The translations under genes were made by a program, and so were the position numbers. Below the pieces are notes generated by a model. It was not told the DNA's origin, made no database searches, and was given only the letters and a program-made list of their open reading frames with translations. A DNA stretch of 64,000 nt from Streptomyces regalis (GTDB lineage Bacteria > Actinomycetota > Actinomycetes > Streptomycetales > Streptomycetaceae), in assembly GCF_001509475.1 (NCBI RefSeq), contig NZ_LLZG01000232.1, forward strand, positions 13,238-77,237, in the 5' to 3' direction. Numbering within the stretch: the first letter of the stretch is position 1; each line of letters opens with the position of its first letter. This document shows positions 25,917 to 35,584 of the stretch, piece by piece.

Positions 25917-26657
25917 GTGACCGCCGAGAACGAAAGCCGCAACGGTCGCGACGGTTACGACGGCCGTACCGGCGCCGACGCGCTGCTGGCCGCGATCACC
26001 GGCGAACCGCTGCCGGACGACGCGCGTGCGGACGCCGCCTTCATGGCCGAGCACCGGTCGGCTGCCGCCGATGTGGCGCTGCTGCGGGAGCAGTTGGGCC
26101 TCATCGGGCAGGCGCTCACCGAGCCGCCGGCCGAGGCCAAGGCCCCCGAGCCTGTGCCCCTACGACGCCCTTCCCGCGTACGGCGCCGTGCGTTCACCTT
26201 GGCCTTCGGCACCCTCGCCGTGGCTGCCGTCGCGTCCGTGGTGGCCGGCCTGGGCTGGCTGGTGTCGCAAGGCGGGGACGGCCTTGCCTCGGGAGGCAGC
26301 GCCGACGAGGCGAGCTCCAAGCAGGCCGGCGCCGACTTCGGCAGCCCCCGCTACCTCGCCTGCGCGCGCCTGGTCGTCGAGGGAGACGTCACCGCCGTGG
26401 TGCCGGTGCCCGGGACGGCGCAGGAGCGGATCACTCTGCGGGTGACCCGCTTCTACCAGCCGGACAAGAGCGACGACGAGGAGGTGACCTTCGCGATGGA
26501 GGAGGGCGTCGTCCACCAGGGCGAACACGTCCTGGTCGGCGTCCCGCAGCATGCGGCGGCACCGGACCTCTGGGCCGTCGGCGAGAAGGACATCGCCGTC
26601 GAACGGGCCTGGATCACCGCCTCGCTGTCCGAGGCCCGCAAGCTCACCTGCGAATGA
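25917..26657 (+). CDS. Probable membrane anti-sigma factor
   Basis: Protein of 246 residues. The cytoplasmic N-terminal part (about 95 residues, helical, acidic) is followed by a basic stop (PSRVRRR), one membrane helix (AFTLAFGTLAVAAVASVVAGLGWLV) and an extracytoplasmic domain with two cysteines (YLACARL; KLTCE). The GTG at 25917 follows the sigma stop by one base, so the two are coupled. The layout fits an anti-sigma factor, but the zinc-binding HxxxCxxC signature of ZAS proteins is absent, so the role rests on position. Confidence 0.7.
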   Translation: MTAENESRNGRDGYDGRTGADALLAAITGEPLPDDARADAAFMAEHRSAAADVALLREQLGLIGQALTEPPAEAKAPEPVPLRRPSRVRRRAFTLAFGTLAVAAVASVVAGLGWLVSQGGDGLASGGSADEASSKQAGADFGSPRYLACARLVVEGDVTAVVPVPGTAQERITLRVTRFYQPDKSDDEEVTFAMEEGVVHQGEHVLVGVPQHAAAPDLWAVGEKDIAVERAWITASLSEARKLTCE

Positions 26658-26661
26658 CGAA

Positions 26662-26689
26662 GGGCGGGCGCCCGCACGGACGCCCGCCC
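26662..26689. terminator. Terminator hairpin after sigma operon
   Basis: GGGCGGGCG (26662-26670) pairs with CGCCCGCCC (26681-26689), 9 bp perfect with a 10-base loop, between the convergent anti-sigma and subtilase genes. Confidence 0.8.
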
Positions 26690-26706
26690 CATGGTCGTAC
26701 CAGGGA

Positions 26707-29700
26707 TTACGGCGTGACCTTCTCGATCTTCACGTTGCCCAGGCCCGCGACCGTGCCGCGCGCGTTCAGCAGCCGGACCTGGCCGAAGAACTCCCGGCCC
26801 TCAGGCGCCGCCGCCTGCGCGGTGACGCTGCCCGCGACGGTGGCCGAGTCGCCCGTGCCGAGCTTCACCGGCGACTCGTCGACCGTGACGGTGCCGAGCG
26901 AGGCGGAGAAGAACACGTCCAGGTAGTCGTACGCCGTCGAGCCGGCCGGCACCGCGTAGCCGATGACCTCGATGGTGTACGTCCCGGCGGCCGGGTTCGC
27001 GACCTTGACCGCCTCCTCCGAGTCACCGTCGGCGGAGCTGCCGACCTCGGTGCCGGCCGCGTCGCGGACGACCAGGTCGAGGTCCGTGGCGGCGTCGGAG
27101 ACGTTGCCGATGGAGACGTCGAGCGACGTGGCGCCCGCGGGCACCTCGACCGTGGTGGTCTGCGTGGCGCCCTCGGCGATGGTCGGACGCGCCGTCTTCG
27201 ACGAGCCGAGCGGGCCGCCGGCCAGCTTGCCGTCGATGGCGGCGTAGCTGTTGGTCACCTTCCAGGAGGCGGTGGCCGGGGTGCCGACCTTGGCCTCGGG
27301 GACGGTCACGGTCTCCGGGTCGAAGGCCGCGCCCAGGACGGTGACGTCCAGCTTGAACGGGTTGTCGAGCAGCGGCGACGTACGGCGCGACTCGACCTCG
27401 ATCTCCCAGACGCCGGGCTGCGGGTCGGCGTAGGAACGCACGTCCGGCTTGCAGCCGTTGCCGCCGAGGTAGTTGTTGTAGCAGTTCGGGGTGCTCGTGG
27501 TGTCGGCCGGAACGCCGTACGGGTGGATGGCGATGAACCGGGTCTGGCTCTTGTCCTTCAGCCCGCCGATCGCCACCTCGAGCGACTTCGCGCCCTCGGG
27601 GACGGTCACGAAGTACGACTTGGTGCTGTTGCGCTGCACCGAACCGGACGCCGAGTAGGTGTACTTCAGCGGCGCCGTGACCACGACCGTGTTGAGGACC
27701 TGCTTGTCGATGCCCTCGGTGCGCGGGTCGTCGACCTCCAGGATCGCGCTCTTGATGCCGGCCGAGTACGGCTTGGCGGCGACCTGGACGGTGACCGGCT
27801 TGTTCAGGCCGAGGCTGATCTCGTCGGAGCCGACGATCCGGAAGGTGTCCCCGGCGTTGTTCTCGAAGTGCAGCTCGTGCCGGATCGCCTTGTCCGCGCC
27901 GGACGTACGCGTGATCGTGACGTCGTACGTCTTCTTCTGCCCGGCCTTGAGGCCGCCCTCGCGGTCGTAGACGCCCGTGCCGAAGCCCGGGGTCTTCAGG
28001 AACTGGTCGATCGCGGTGTCGACCGGGGCCTTGACCACGTAGTTATTGGGCTCAGCCTCGTGGGCGGTGGCGCCGTCACGGATCGAGTCCCAGGCGTCCT
28101 CGATGTTGATGAGGCCGGCACCCTCCTCGTACGCCTGAACACCCTTGATGTGGTCGGCGGTCGAGGTGAGAGCCGTGCGCAGCTTGGCCGGCGTCAGGGC
28201 GATGCCCTTCTGCTTGGCGGCGCTCAGCAGCAGCGCGGACGCGCCCGCCGCCTGCGGGGACGCCATCGACGTGCCCTGGAGCATGCCGTAGCCGGCCGGG
28301 AGCGAGTAGCCGGCCTCGGCGACCGGGGCGCCCGGCAGCCAGGTCTGGATGGTGTTGATGGCGGCGCCCGGGGCGACCAGGGTCGGGGTGAAGCCGCCGT
28401 CCTCACGCGGGCCGCGCGAGGAGAACGGCATCATCGCGTACGGCTTCTGCACGAGGGAGCCGTAGTTGGCGGCCCAGGTCTCCTTGGAGACGCTCGCGCC
28501 GACCGAGATGACCTTGTTGGACAGGGCCGGGTCGCCGATGGTGTTGGCGCCGGGGCCGGAGTTGCCGGCGGAGATGACGAGCTGGACGCCGTAGGTGTCG
28601 ATGAGCCGCGTGTACAGCTCGGCGCGCGCGTTGTTGCCGTCGTTCAGCGCCGGGAGGCCGCCGATGGACATGTTGACGATGTCGACGCCGCGGTTGACGA
28701 CGAGGTCGATCATGCCCTCGGTGAGCGCGACGTTGGTGCAGCCGCCGGTCCAGGTGCAGGCACGGGAGGAGACGAGCTTCGCGCCCGGCGCCTGGCCGTT
28801 CATCTTCCCGCCGAACAGGCCGTTGGCGGCGGTGATGCCGGCGACGTGCGTGCCGTGCTCGGACTCGATGACACCGACGTTGACGTAGTCGGCCTTGTCA
28901 CCGGCCGCGTTGTAGACGACGTCCTTGCGGATCTCGACGACGAACGGCTGACGCTCGGCGACATCGGTCGCCGGGTTGTCGGTACCGAAGTATCCGACCT
29001 GGAAGCCGTCCTTGTACGGCTTCATCGCCTCGTCGTCGGTGAAGTCGTTGTTGTTGTTCAGGTCGACCCGGACGGTTCCGGCGGTCGCGTCGTAGAGGAT
29101 TCCCCAGACGTCGGTGGTGTCGCCGTCGCGGTTGGCGTCGCCCTTGGCGTCACCGCCGGTGGTGGCCGCCTCGCGGAACAGGTTGAACTGGTAACCGCCC
29201 ACGGGAGCCTGCCAGGTGGCGCCCGCGATGGTGAAGGTCGGGCCGGTGACCGGGTTGTTCATCCGCCGCCAGGTGGCGTCCTGGTCGTTGACGGGGTCGG
29301 TCGCGGTGACCCAGTCGATGATCTTCCGCTCGCCGGTGGTGGTCTTCTGCAGCGCGGGATGCGCCAGGTCCACACCGCTGTCGAGGATGCCGATGGTGAT
29401 GCCGCGGCCGTCCGCCTTCGGGTGGTCCTCCACGAAGTCCACGGCGCCCGTCTCGAAGGACGGGTTGTACGGGTTCTCGGCCGGGGTCTTCTTGCCCGGG
29501 CCGGAGTACGAGGTCGCCGCGGCCGTCGACTTCTTCGTGTCGACGGCGGGGTCGTCCAGGGGGATCTCCTCGCGCAGGTCGATGCCGTGCACCGAGGAGA
29601 GCTTCGCGGCGGCGGCGATGGCCGAGTCGGCCTTGCCGGTGGGGACGGTGGCCCGGACGTAGCCGAGCTTGTCGTAGGTGCGGCCCACAGAGCCGACCGC

Positions 29701-29991
29701 GTCCAGCTGCTCGGCGACCTTCTCGGTCTGGCCGGGCGCGGTCGCGATCATCATCGTGACGTTCTTGTCGCCGTCGGCCTTGGCCTCGGCGAGCAGATCG
29801 GCGTCGTCCGAACCGAGCTTGTCATGCGCGGACTTGACGCTCGGGTCCGTCGCGGCGGGCGCGGGGTCCGCGGCCATGGCCATGGGTATCGGCCCGGCTG
29901 CGGAGAGCGCGGCGACGAGACCGGCGGCCACGGCTATGCGGGCCGCGCGTCTCGCGCCCGGTTTCGGTTCGCGCTGGGGGGTGAGGGTCAT
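26707..29991 (-). CDS. Secreted S8 subtilisin-like protease
   Basis: Extracellular serine protease of 1094 residues. It has an Ala-rich signal peptide (residues about 1-37), an I9-like prodomain (VGRTYDKLGYVRATVPTGKAD) and the S8 catalytic triad: Asp near 201 (IGILDSGVDLAHP), His near 381 (SEHGTHVAGI) and Ser near 575 (GTSMASPQAAG), with VISAGNSGPG as the oxyanion Asn block. A long PPC/beta-sandwich C-terminal region follows (YPGVWEIEVES-like; AAGTYTIEVIGYAVPAGST). The catalytic domain carries an insert between the Asp and His (residues about 225-360). I start at ATG 29991, which has AAGGG at good spacing; ATG 29997 is possible. Confidence 0.93.
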   Translation of the reverse strand: MTLTPQREPKPGARRAARIAVAAGLVAALSAAGPIPMAMAADPAPAATDPSVKSAHDKLGSDDADLLAEAKADGDKNVTMMIATAPGQTEKVAEQLDAVGSVGRTYDKLGYVRATVPTGKADSAIAAAAKLSSVHGIDLREEIPLDDPAVDTKKSTAAATSYSGPGKKTPAENPYNPSFETGAVDFVEDHPKADGRGITIGILDSGVDLAHPALQKTTTGERKIIDWVTATDPVNDQDATWRRMNNPVTGPTFTIAGATWQAPVGGYQFNLFREAATTGGDAKGDANRDGDTTDVWGILYDATAGTVRVDLNNNNDFTDDEAMKPYKDGFQVGYFGTDNPATDVAERQPFVVEIRKDVVYNAAGDKADYVNVGVIESEHGTHVAGITAANGLFGGKMNGQAPGAKLVSSRACTWTGGCTNVALTEGMIDLVVNRGVDIVNMSIGGLPALNDGNNARAELYTRLIDTYGVQLVISAGNSGPGANTIGDPALSNKVISVGASVSKETWAANYGSLVQKPYAMMPFSSRGPREDGGFTPTLVAPGAAINTIQTWLPGAPVAEAGYSLPAGYGMLQGTSMASPQAAGASALLLSAAKQKGIALTPAKLRTALTSTADHIKGVQAYEEGAGLINIEDAWDSIRDGATAHEAEPNNYVVKAPVDTAIDQFLKTPGFGTGVYDREGGLKAGQKKTYDVTITRTSGADKAIRHELHFENNAGDTFRIVGSDEISLGLNKPVTVQVAAKPYSAGIKSAILEVDDPRTEGIDKQVLNTVVVTAPLKYTYSASGSVQRNSTKSYFVTVPEGAKSLEVAIGGLKDKSQTRFIAIHPYGVPADTTSTPNCYNNYLGGNGCKPDVRSYADPQPGVWEIEVESRRTSPLLDNPFKLDVTVLGAAFDPETVTVPEAKVGTPATASWKVTNSYAAIDGKLAGGPLGSSKTARPTIAEGATQTTTVEVPAGATSLDVSIGNVSDAATDLDLVVRDAAGTEVGSSADGDSEEAVKVANPAAGTYTIEVIGYAVPAGSTAYDYLDVFFSASLGTVTVDESPVKLGTGDSATVAGSVTAQAAAPEGREFFGQVRLLNARGTVAGLGNVKIEKVTP

Positions 29992-30216
29992 CGGCATCCC
30001 TTGTTGGTAAAGGAGCATGAGGCGTCCGGTATGCGACCCCGGACGACCGCACAGCCTTACGCAAGGGAAGGATGTTTGGGAAGAGTTGACCGAATCGAAA
30101 CAGAGGGATGGGGGAAACCCCCTATGCAATTGGGGCGTGCAGCGTGAAAGGGGTAAGTCGCCCGCAAGCCGAATAATCGCCTGCCTGATGCGGCCCCAGC
30201 CGTTTAACGTCCGTAC

Positions 30217-30684
30217 GTGCAGAAGAACTTGAGGGTGGCGGCCTACGCCATTTGCGTACGTGACGGGCAACTCCTCCTCGCGCGGTCCCCGGCGCCCGGC
30301 GGCGGCTTCGAGTGGGTCCTGCCCGGCGGCGGCATGGAGCACGGCGAGGATCCCTACGACACGGTCGTGCGGGAGGTGGAGGAGGAGACCGGCTACCTCG
30401 TCGAGCCGACCGGCCTGCTCGGCATGGACTCCGTCCACCGCCTCATCCCGGGCCGCCGCCTCCGCCCGGCCGTGGACCACCAGGGCCTGGGGCTGGTCTA
30501 CGAGGCCCGGATCACCGGCGGCGAACTGCGTTACGAGACGAACGGCTCCACGGACATGGCGGCCTGGCATCCGCTCGACACTGTGCCCGACCTGACCCTG
30601 GTCCCCATGGTCGTGAAGGGGCTGGCGCTGTGGCGTGAGCGCCCGGCGACGGGACGGGTACCCCGGAAAATGAACACTGAGTGA
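30217..30684 (+). CDS. Nudix hydrolase
   Basis: Nudix protein of 155 residues with a canonical box (GGGMEHGEDPYDTVVREVEEETGY, residues about 36-59). The start is GTG at 30217 (VQKNLRVAAYAICVRDGQLLLAR); no Shine-Dalgarno precedes it, so the message may be leaderless. It is divergent from the subtilase over 225 bp. Substrates of this subfamily include mutagenic or modified nucleotides; nothing here decides which. It is followed at once by a terminator hairpin. Confidence 0.88.
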   Translation: MQKNLRVAAYAICVRDGQLLLARSPAPGGGFEWVLPGGGMEHGEDPYDTVVREVEEETGYLVEPTGLLGMDSVHRLIPGRRLRPAVDHQGLGLVYEARITGGELRYETNGSTDMAAWHPLDTVPDLTLVPMVVKGLALWRERPATGRVPRKMNTE

Positions 30685-30722
30685 CCGCGTCCCGGCCGTT
30701 GAAGGAGCGGCCGTGGACGCGG
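30685..30722. terminator. Terminator hairpin after Nudix gene
   Basis: CCGCGTCC-CGGCCG (30685-30698) pairs with CGGCCG-t-GGACGCGG (30708-30722), 14 bp with a one-base bulge. It starts at the base after the Nudix stop. Confidence 0.75.
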
Positions 30723-30883
30723 AAGGTAGTCCAAGATCCACGTACGGTGATCGGCGCTGCCCGTTGCCGTCATGTTCATGCGCAGGTCATCCCCGGTGCC
30801 AACGATCCACAGTGAGCGGGAGGTTCGCTTCGGCGACCACCCGCGACCACTGCCGACGCGTTCGCACTCGGGGAGATCGCGCC

Positions 30884-32674
30884 ATGTCGCGCATACGCTC
30901 TGTCGCCAGCTCCGCGCTGGGGATCCACCGCCGTTCCCTGCTCGCCGCCACCGGAGCGGTGACCCTCTCCGCCGGCGTCGGCTACGCCCTGCGGCCCACC
31001 GACAGCCAGGCCGTCACCACCACGAGCCCCGCGGGCGCACCGGGCGCCGACGCGGGCAACGCCGCCGCCGAGGCACCCGTCGGTGCCTCCCGCAAGCTGC
31101 CGGTCGCGCTCGCGCCGTACACCCGCGGCACCACCCTCACCTCGGTCGCCGCCCCGCGCGGCACCTCCGGCTACCGCCGGCTCGGCCACGGTCCCGGCTG
31201 GAAGCGGGTCGTCCGCGAGAACCTGGCGGCGGCCAAGTCGGGGCGCGAGAGGCGGCGTACGGCGCTCGCCGCCTTCGTCCAGCTCACCGACCTGCACCTG
31301 ATCGACGCCCAGCACCCGCTGCGCCTTGAGTACCTGCGCTCGACCGACGTGCACGCCTGGCGGCCGCAGGAGGCGCTGACCGTGCCGGGCGCCGTCGCGC
31401 TCGTCGAGCGGATCAACGCGCTGCGGGGCGCCCCCGTCACCGGGGCCCCGTTCCACTTCGCCATGACCACCGGCGACAACACGGACAACAACGCCAAGTC
31501 CGAGCTGGAGTGGTTCCTGACGGTGATGAGCGGCGGCCGCGTCACCCCGAACACCGGTGACCCGCGCAGTTACGAGGGCGTCCAGAACAGCGGCCTGAAG
31601 CAGTACTGGCAGGCCGACGACAGCGTCCGCGACGCCGACAAGCAGCTCGGCTTCCCGCACATCGACGGCTTCCTCGCCGCCGCGATCCGCGAACTGCGCA
31701 GCCCCGGCCTGAACATCCCCTGGTACTCGACGGTCGGCAACCACGACGCGATGCCGCTCGGCACCTACGCCTCGCATGCCGACTCCTACCTCACCGACCT
31801 CGCCGTCGGCGGCAAGAAGCTGATGAACGTGTCGGCGGCCGACGCCAAGAAGCTCCAGGACTCCCTCAAGCAGGACAAGGACCCGAGGGGCACCGTCTTC
31901 AAGGACTTCCTCAAGGCCCACGCCCGCTCGATGCGCTCGGTCACGCCGGACGAGAGCCGGGCCCCGTTCACGCCCAGGGAGTATCTGCAGGCCCACCTGA
32001 ACCCGGCGTTCCGGGGCCTCGGCCCGGTCGGCCACGGCTACTCGACGGCCAACCTGGACGCGAACACCCAGTACTACAGCTTCCGCATCGCCGACGACGT
32101 CATCGGCATCAGCCTCGACACCACCGACGCGGGCGGCCACTACGAAGGGTCCATCGGGGCGGCCCAGTTCAACTGGCTGGACCGCACGCTGCGCGACAAC
32201 AAGGACTCGTACGCGATCATCTTCAGCCATCACACCAGCGAGACGATGGACAACCTGCGCCGCGACCCGGCCCGCCCGAACGAGCGGCGCGTGGGCGGCG
32301 CCGAGGTCGTCGAGCTCCTGGCCCGTCATCGCAACGTCCTGGCCTGGGTGAACGGCCACATCCACAAGAACGTCATCACCCCGCGCACCGGCTCCGGCGG
32401 CGGCTCCTTCTGGGAGATCTCCACCGCCTCCCACGTCGACTTCCCCCAACTCGCCCGGATCATCGAGGTGGCGGACAACAAGGACGGCACGATCTCGCTC
32501 TTCACCACCCTGATCGAGTCCTCGGCCCCGCACGCCACGGACTTCACGGACCTCTCCCAGACGGGCCTGGCCGCCCTCTACCGCGAGCTGTCCTTCAACG
32601 CACCGGGGGCGCGGACAACGCTGGCGGGCGACCGCAGGGACCGCAACACGGAGCTGGTGCTGAAGAAGGGCTGA
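30884..32674 (+). CDS. Secreted metallophosphoesterase (TIGR03767-like)
   Basis: Calcineurin-fold phosphoesterase of 596 residues. The N-terminus looks like a Tat signal (HRRSLLAATGAVTLSAGVGYAL). Metal sites are visible: QLTDLHLID, MTTGDNTDNN, STVGNHDAMPLG, FSHHTSETMDNL and VNGHIHKNVI. The length and blocks match the actinobacterial TIGR03767 group of unknown substrate. The start is ATG 30884 after GGGGAGA; the frame is open to 30713 without support. It is probably released or cell-wall associated. Its 3' end overlaps a small antisense frame at 32578-32787. Confidence 0.9.
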   Translation: MSRIRSVASSALGIHRRSLLAATGAVTLSAGVGYALRPTDSQAVTTTSPAGAPGADAGNAAAEAPVGASRKLPVALAPYTRGTTLTSVAAPRGTSGYRRLGHGPGWKRVVRENLAAAKSGRERRRTALAAFVQLTDLHLIDAQHPLRLEYLRSTDVHAWRPQEALTVPGAVALVERINALRGAPVTGAPFHFAMTTGDNTDNNAKSELEWFLTVMSGGRVTPNTGDPRSYEGVQNSGLKQYWQADDSVRDADKQLGFPHIDGFLAAAIRELRSPGLNIPWYSTVGNHDAMPLGTYASHADSYLTDLAVGGKKLMNVSAADAKKLQDSLKQDKDPRGTVFKDFLKAHARSMRSVTPDESRAPFTPREYLQAHLNPAFRGLGPVGHGYSTANLDANTQYYSFRIADDVIGISLDTTDAGGHYEGSIGAAQFNWLDRTLRDNKDSYAIIFSHHTSETMDNLRRDPARPNERRVGGAEVVELLARHRNVLAWVNGHIHKNVITPRTGSGGGSFWEISTASHVDFPQLARIIEVADNKDGTISLFTTLIESSAPHATDFTDLSQTGLAALYRELSFNAPGARTTLAGDRRDRNTELVLKKG

Positions 32675-32787
32675 CCGCAAGCTGAGCTGCGGCGCAGAAA
32701 AGGTCGGTAATCGAGAGGACTCGGACATGAAGCGCCGTGTTCATCCGTACGTAACGTCCGTACCGCCTCATATCGGCTAACCCGCAC
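32578..32787 (-). CDS. Small antisense reading frame (copy A of SRYxAVRT family)
   Basis: Frame of 69 codons, start GTG 32785-32787, giving VRVSRYEAVRT, then GASCPSPLDYRP and a basic tail. The first 30 residues match the copy at 38286-38441 with start codons aligned and most DNA differences at wobble positions, which argues for real translation on this strand. Downstream it runs antisense over the phosphoesterase end, so the true C-terminus is uncertain. I do not recognise the peptide. No good ribosome site is present; it may be leaderless or a decayed copy. Confidence 0.45.
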   Translation of the reverse strand: MRVSRYEAVRTLRTDEHGASCPSPLDYRPFLRRSSACGQPFFSTSSVLRSLRSPASVVRAPGALKDSSR

Positions 32788-32830
32788 TTCACGGGGGATG
32801 GCTTGATATGTGTGCAAGGCGGGTGATCGT

Positions 32831-34033
32831 GTGCGCGCGGAACACGGACTGCGTGTGCTGTCGGTCTACGACGGCTTCTTCTCCGGCGGAGCCCGGATCG
32901 TTCACAGCGATGTGGTGCTGGGGCTCATGGAGGGCGGCCAGCACCACCGGGTGCTGAGCATTCACGGCGAGGTGCACCGGGAGGCCACCCGGCAGCGGAT
33001 GGAGGACGACGCCTGCTACCGGTCACTGACCGCGGCGGGGGCGGGCGTCACCTCGCTGGGCCGCGTCCAGGGAGGTGGTCGGATACCGGCCACCTTCAAC
33101 GGGCCGGAGCTGGCCGAGACCGCGCGGGCCATGGCCGGGGCCGACGTGATCCTCTCCCTCAAGGAGCAGCCGCTGGCCCTCCTCAACCAGGCGGGCCTGC
33201 CGCGCCGCCCGGTCGTGGTCTGTCTGCACCGCTCGGACCCGGAGAACCAGGGCTCGTCCCTGGCCGACCTCAAGGCCGCCGTCGCCGACGGCACGGTGGC
33301 CGCCTGTGTCTGCTGCGCGGAGTCGACGCGGGCCGCGTACGAGGCGGCCGGCATCCCGTCCGACCTGCTCCACGTGATCCCGAACGGCGTGGACCTGCTC
33401 CGCTTCCGCCCCGACCCGGCCCGTCGGCTGGCCCTGCGCACGGACCTCGGCATCGACCACCCGGCGCCGGTGGTGGTCTACGCCGCCCGCTACGACGCGA
33501 TGAAGAACGTCCCCCTCTTCCTGCGGGCCGCCGCGGCCTGGCTGCGCCGCACCCCGAACGGTCACGTCCTGATGTGCGGCGCCGGCATGACGGCGGCCAA
33601 CTCGGAGCTCGACGCCGACATCCGGGCCGCGCTCGGGCACAGGCACGACAGGCGCCGCCTGCACCTCCTCGGCGTCCGGCGCGACATGGAGACCGTCTAC
33701 GCCGGTGCCGACGTCGTCGCCCTCACCTCGACCTGGGGCGAGGCGGCGCCCCTGTGCCTGATCGAGGGCATGATGTGCGGGGCCGTGCCCGTGACCACCG
33801 ACGTCGGCGACAGCGCGGCGATCGTGGCCGGGCGCGGAATCGTCACGGCACCGCACCCCGAGGTGATCGCCCGCGCCTGGACGACCGCGGTCGTCGACCG
33901 CGCCGCCTACGCCCCGGCCCTGGCCGCGAGCCGCGAGCTCTTCAGCCGCACCCGCATGATCGCCTCCTACGCGGCCCTCATCGACCGTCTGCACGCGGGG
34001 TCGGCGCGTCCTGCCCTGCAGGAGCCGCACTGA
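32831..34033 (+). CDS. GT4-like glycosyltransferase
   Basis: Glycosyltransferase of 400 residues with a GT-B fold. The N-terminal acceptor part begins LRVLSVYDGFFSGGARIVHSDVVLGL. The C-terminal donor part has HVIPNGVDLLRFRPDPARR, VVYAARYDAMKNVPLFLRAA and the EX7E-like motif in STWGEAAPLCLIEGMMCGAVPVTTDVGDS. The start at GTG 32831 follows AAGGCGGG; a start at 32810 would add seven residues. It stands alone, so neither acceptor nor donor sugar can be read. Its 3' end overlaps the convergent MocR gene by 56 bp. Confidence 0.85.
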   Translation: MRAEHGLRVLSVYDGFFSGGARIVHSDVVLGLMEGGQHHRVLSIHGEVHREATRQRMEDDACYRSLTAAGAGVTSLGRVQGGGRIPATFNGPELAETARAMAGADVILSLKEQPLALLNQAGLPRRPVVVCLHRSDPENQGSSLADLKAAVADGTVAACVCCAESTRAAYEAAGIPSDLLHVIPNGVDLLRFRPDPARRLALRTDLGIDHPAPVVVYAARYDAMKNVPLFLRAAAAWLRRTPNGHVLMCGAGMTAANSELDADIRAALGHRHDRRRLHLLGVRRDMETVYAGADVVALTSTWGEAAPLCLIEGMMCGAVPVTTDVGDSAAIVAGRGIVTAPHPEVIARAWTTAVVDRAAYAPALAASRELFSRTRMIASYAALIDRLHAGSARPALQEPH

Positions 34034-35498
34034 CGGGAGCCGCACTGACGGGGGTCGCCGGACCGCCGCCGAGCCCTCGCGGCATCAGGCCCCCACACTC
34101 CTCGATCGCCCCGCGGAGATGCCGTACCGCTTCGCGCACCGCGCCGTCCGCGAGGTTGCCGTAACCGAGGACCAGGCCGTGGTCGGCGTGGTCCTCGGTG
34201 GCGTGGTAGGCGGTGAGGCCGGCGATGCGCAGTGACCGGGCGGCTGCCGCGGTGACCACGGCTGCGGTGTCCACGGTGGGCGGCAGGCGGAGGATGAGGT
34301 GGAGGCCGGCCGCGATGCCGGAGACCGGGGCACCGGGCAGCTGGTCGGCGAGGGCTTGGACGAGTGCGTCGCGGCGGTTGCGGTACCGCTTCCGGCAGGC
34401 GCGGAGATGGCGGTCGTACGCACCCGACTCCAGCAGTTCGGCGAAGGCGAGCTGGTCGAGCGTCGGGGGCTGGGTCGCCGTCTGGTCGGACCGGTGCAGG
34501 TACCGGGTCCAGCGGGGCGGTGCCACGAGCCACCCGATGCCGAGCGCCGGGGACAGTATCTTGCTGAGCGACTTGAACAGGACCACGCGAGACGGGTCCA
34601 TTCCTTGCAGTGCCGCGACCGGACGACGGTCGTAGCGGAACTCCGCGTCGTAGTCGTCCTCCAGTACGACGCCGTCCACCTGGCGAGCCCACCGCAGCAG
34701 GGCGGCGCGCCGCTCGGGGGCGAGCACGCTGCCCAGCGGGAACTGGTGCGCCGGGCTCGTCAGCACGGCCCGAAGGCCGGCGTGTCCGGCGAGTTCGTCG
34801 ACGCGCAGACCCCCGCCGTCCGTGCGCACGGGCACCGGGTCCAGACCGGCGGCGCGGATCACCTCGCGCAGCCGCGTCCAGCCCGGTTCCTCACAGCCGA
34901 CCGCGGTGATGCCGTCGGTGCGCAGGGCGTGGCAGACGCGCCGTACTCCGTCGGTCACGCTCGTGCACACCATCACGTCCTCCGGGGGCGCCACGACGCC
35001 GCGGGAGCGGCCCAGGTACGCGACGAGCGTGCGCCTCAGCCGGAGGTGACCGCCGGGCGGCGGGTAGCCGAACTCCGTGAACGCCGTGGTGGTCACCTGT
35101 GCCCGTACGGCCTCGGCCCACCGGCGGCGCGGAAACGCGCGCAGGTCCGGCAGACCCGGCCCGAGGTCGAAGCGAGCCTCGGGAGCCTGGCGCGGTGCGC
35201 GGCGCCCCGAGCCGGCGTCCAGGGCGTTCGTCCAGCGCACCCGGGTGGCTGAGCCGGTCTGCGCCTCCAGATATCCCTCGGCGATGAGCTGGCTGTACGC
35301 CTCGGTGACCGCCCAGCGCGAACAGCCGAGGTCGCCGGCGAGCTGCCGACTGGGCGGCAGGGCGGTGCCGACCTCGATCCGCCCGTCCCTGATCGCCGTA
35401 CGCAGCGCCCGCTTCACCCGCTCGTGCAGCGGACTGTCACCGGGCTGCCCCAGCTGAAGCAGAAGGTCGCCCGCCAAATTGGTCTGTGATTCCCGCAT
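33978..35498 (-). CDS. MocR-type regulator (GntR HTH plus aminotransferase domain)
   Basis: PLP-dependent transcription factor of 506 residues. The N-terminal GntR winged helix (LHERVKRALRTAIRDGRIEVGTALPPSRQLAGDLGCSRWAVTEAYSQLIAEGYL) is fused to a class I aminotransferase-like domain: FGYPPPGGHLRLRRTLVAYL, VVLEDDYDAEFRYDRRPVAALQGMD and the PLP lysine in FKSLSKILSPALGIGWLVAP. Such PdxR/MocR proteins sense PLP, GABA or amino acids. The C-terminal 30 residues are low complexity (VSAAPVSAAPAGQ). No obvious target is adjacent. Confidence 0.92.
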   Translation of the reverse strand: MRESQTNLAGDLLLQLGQPGDSPLHERVKRALRTAIRDGRIEVGTALPPSRQLAGDLGCSRWAVTEAYSQLIAEGYLEAQTGSATRVRWTNALDAGSGRRAPRQAPEARFDLGPGLPDLRAFPRRRWAEAVRAQVTTTAFTEFGYPPPGGHLRLRRTLVAYLGRSRGVVAPPEDVMVCTSVTDGVRRVCHALRTDGITAVGCEEPGWTRLREVIRAAGLDPVPVRTDGGGLRVDELAGHAGLRAVLTSPAHQFPLGSVLAPERRAALLRWARQVDGVVLEDDYDAEFRYDRRPVAALQGMDPSRVVLFKSLSKILSPALGIGWLVAPPRWTRYLHRSDQTATQPPTLDQLAFAELLESGAYDRHLRACRKRYRNRRDALVQALADQLPGAPVSGIAAGLHLILRLPPTVDTAAVVTAAAARSLRIAGLTAYHATEDHADHGLVLGYGNLADGAVREAVRHLRGAIEECGGLMPRGLGGGPATPVSAAPVSAAPAGQDAPTPRADGR

Positions 35499-35584
35499 GC
35501 CATTGGACGGTATCAGCGAGCCATTGCTGGCTACCTTCGATACATCGACACATCGACGCGTGCGTGTATGTGAAGGAGGCCGTC

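Noticed and set aside
26551..30147. A 1198-codon open frame on the plus strand
   Set aside because: It is antisense to the subtilase, whose triad and signal peptide are clear. Its product is Arg/Val/Gly-rich, as shadows of GC-rich genes are.
32727..32780. A 17-residue plus-strand leader peptide before the glycosyltransferase
   Set aside because: Comparison with the 38.4-kb copy shows wobble conservation only on the minus strand, and this frame is not conserved as a start (ACG there).
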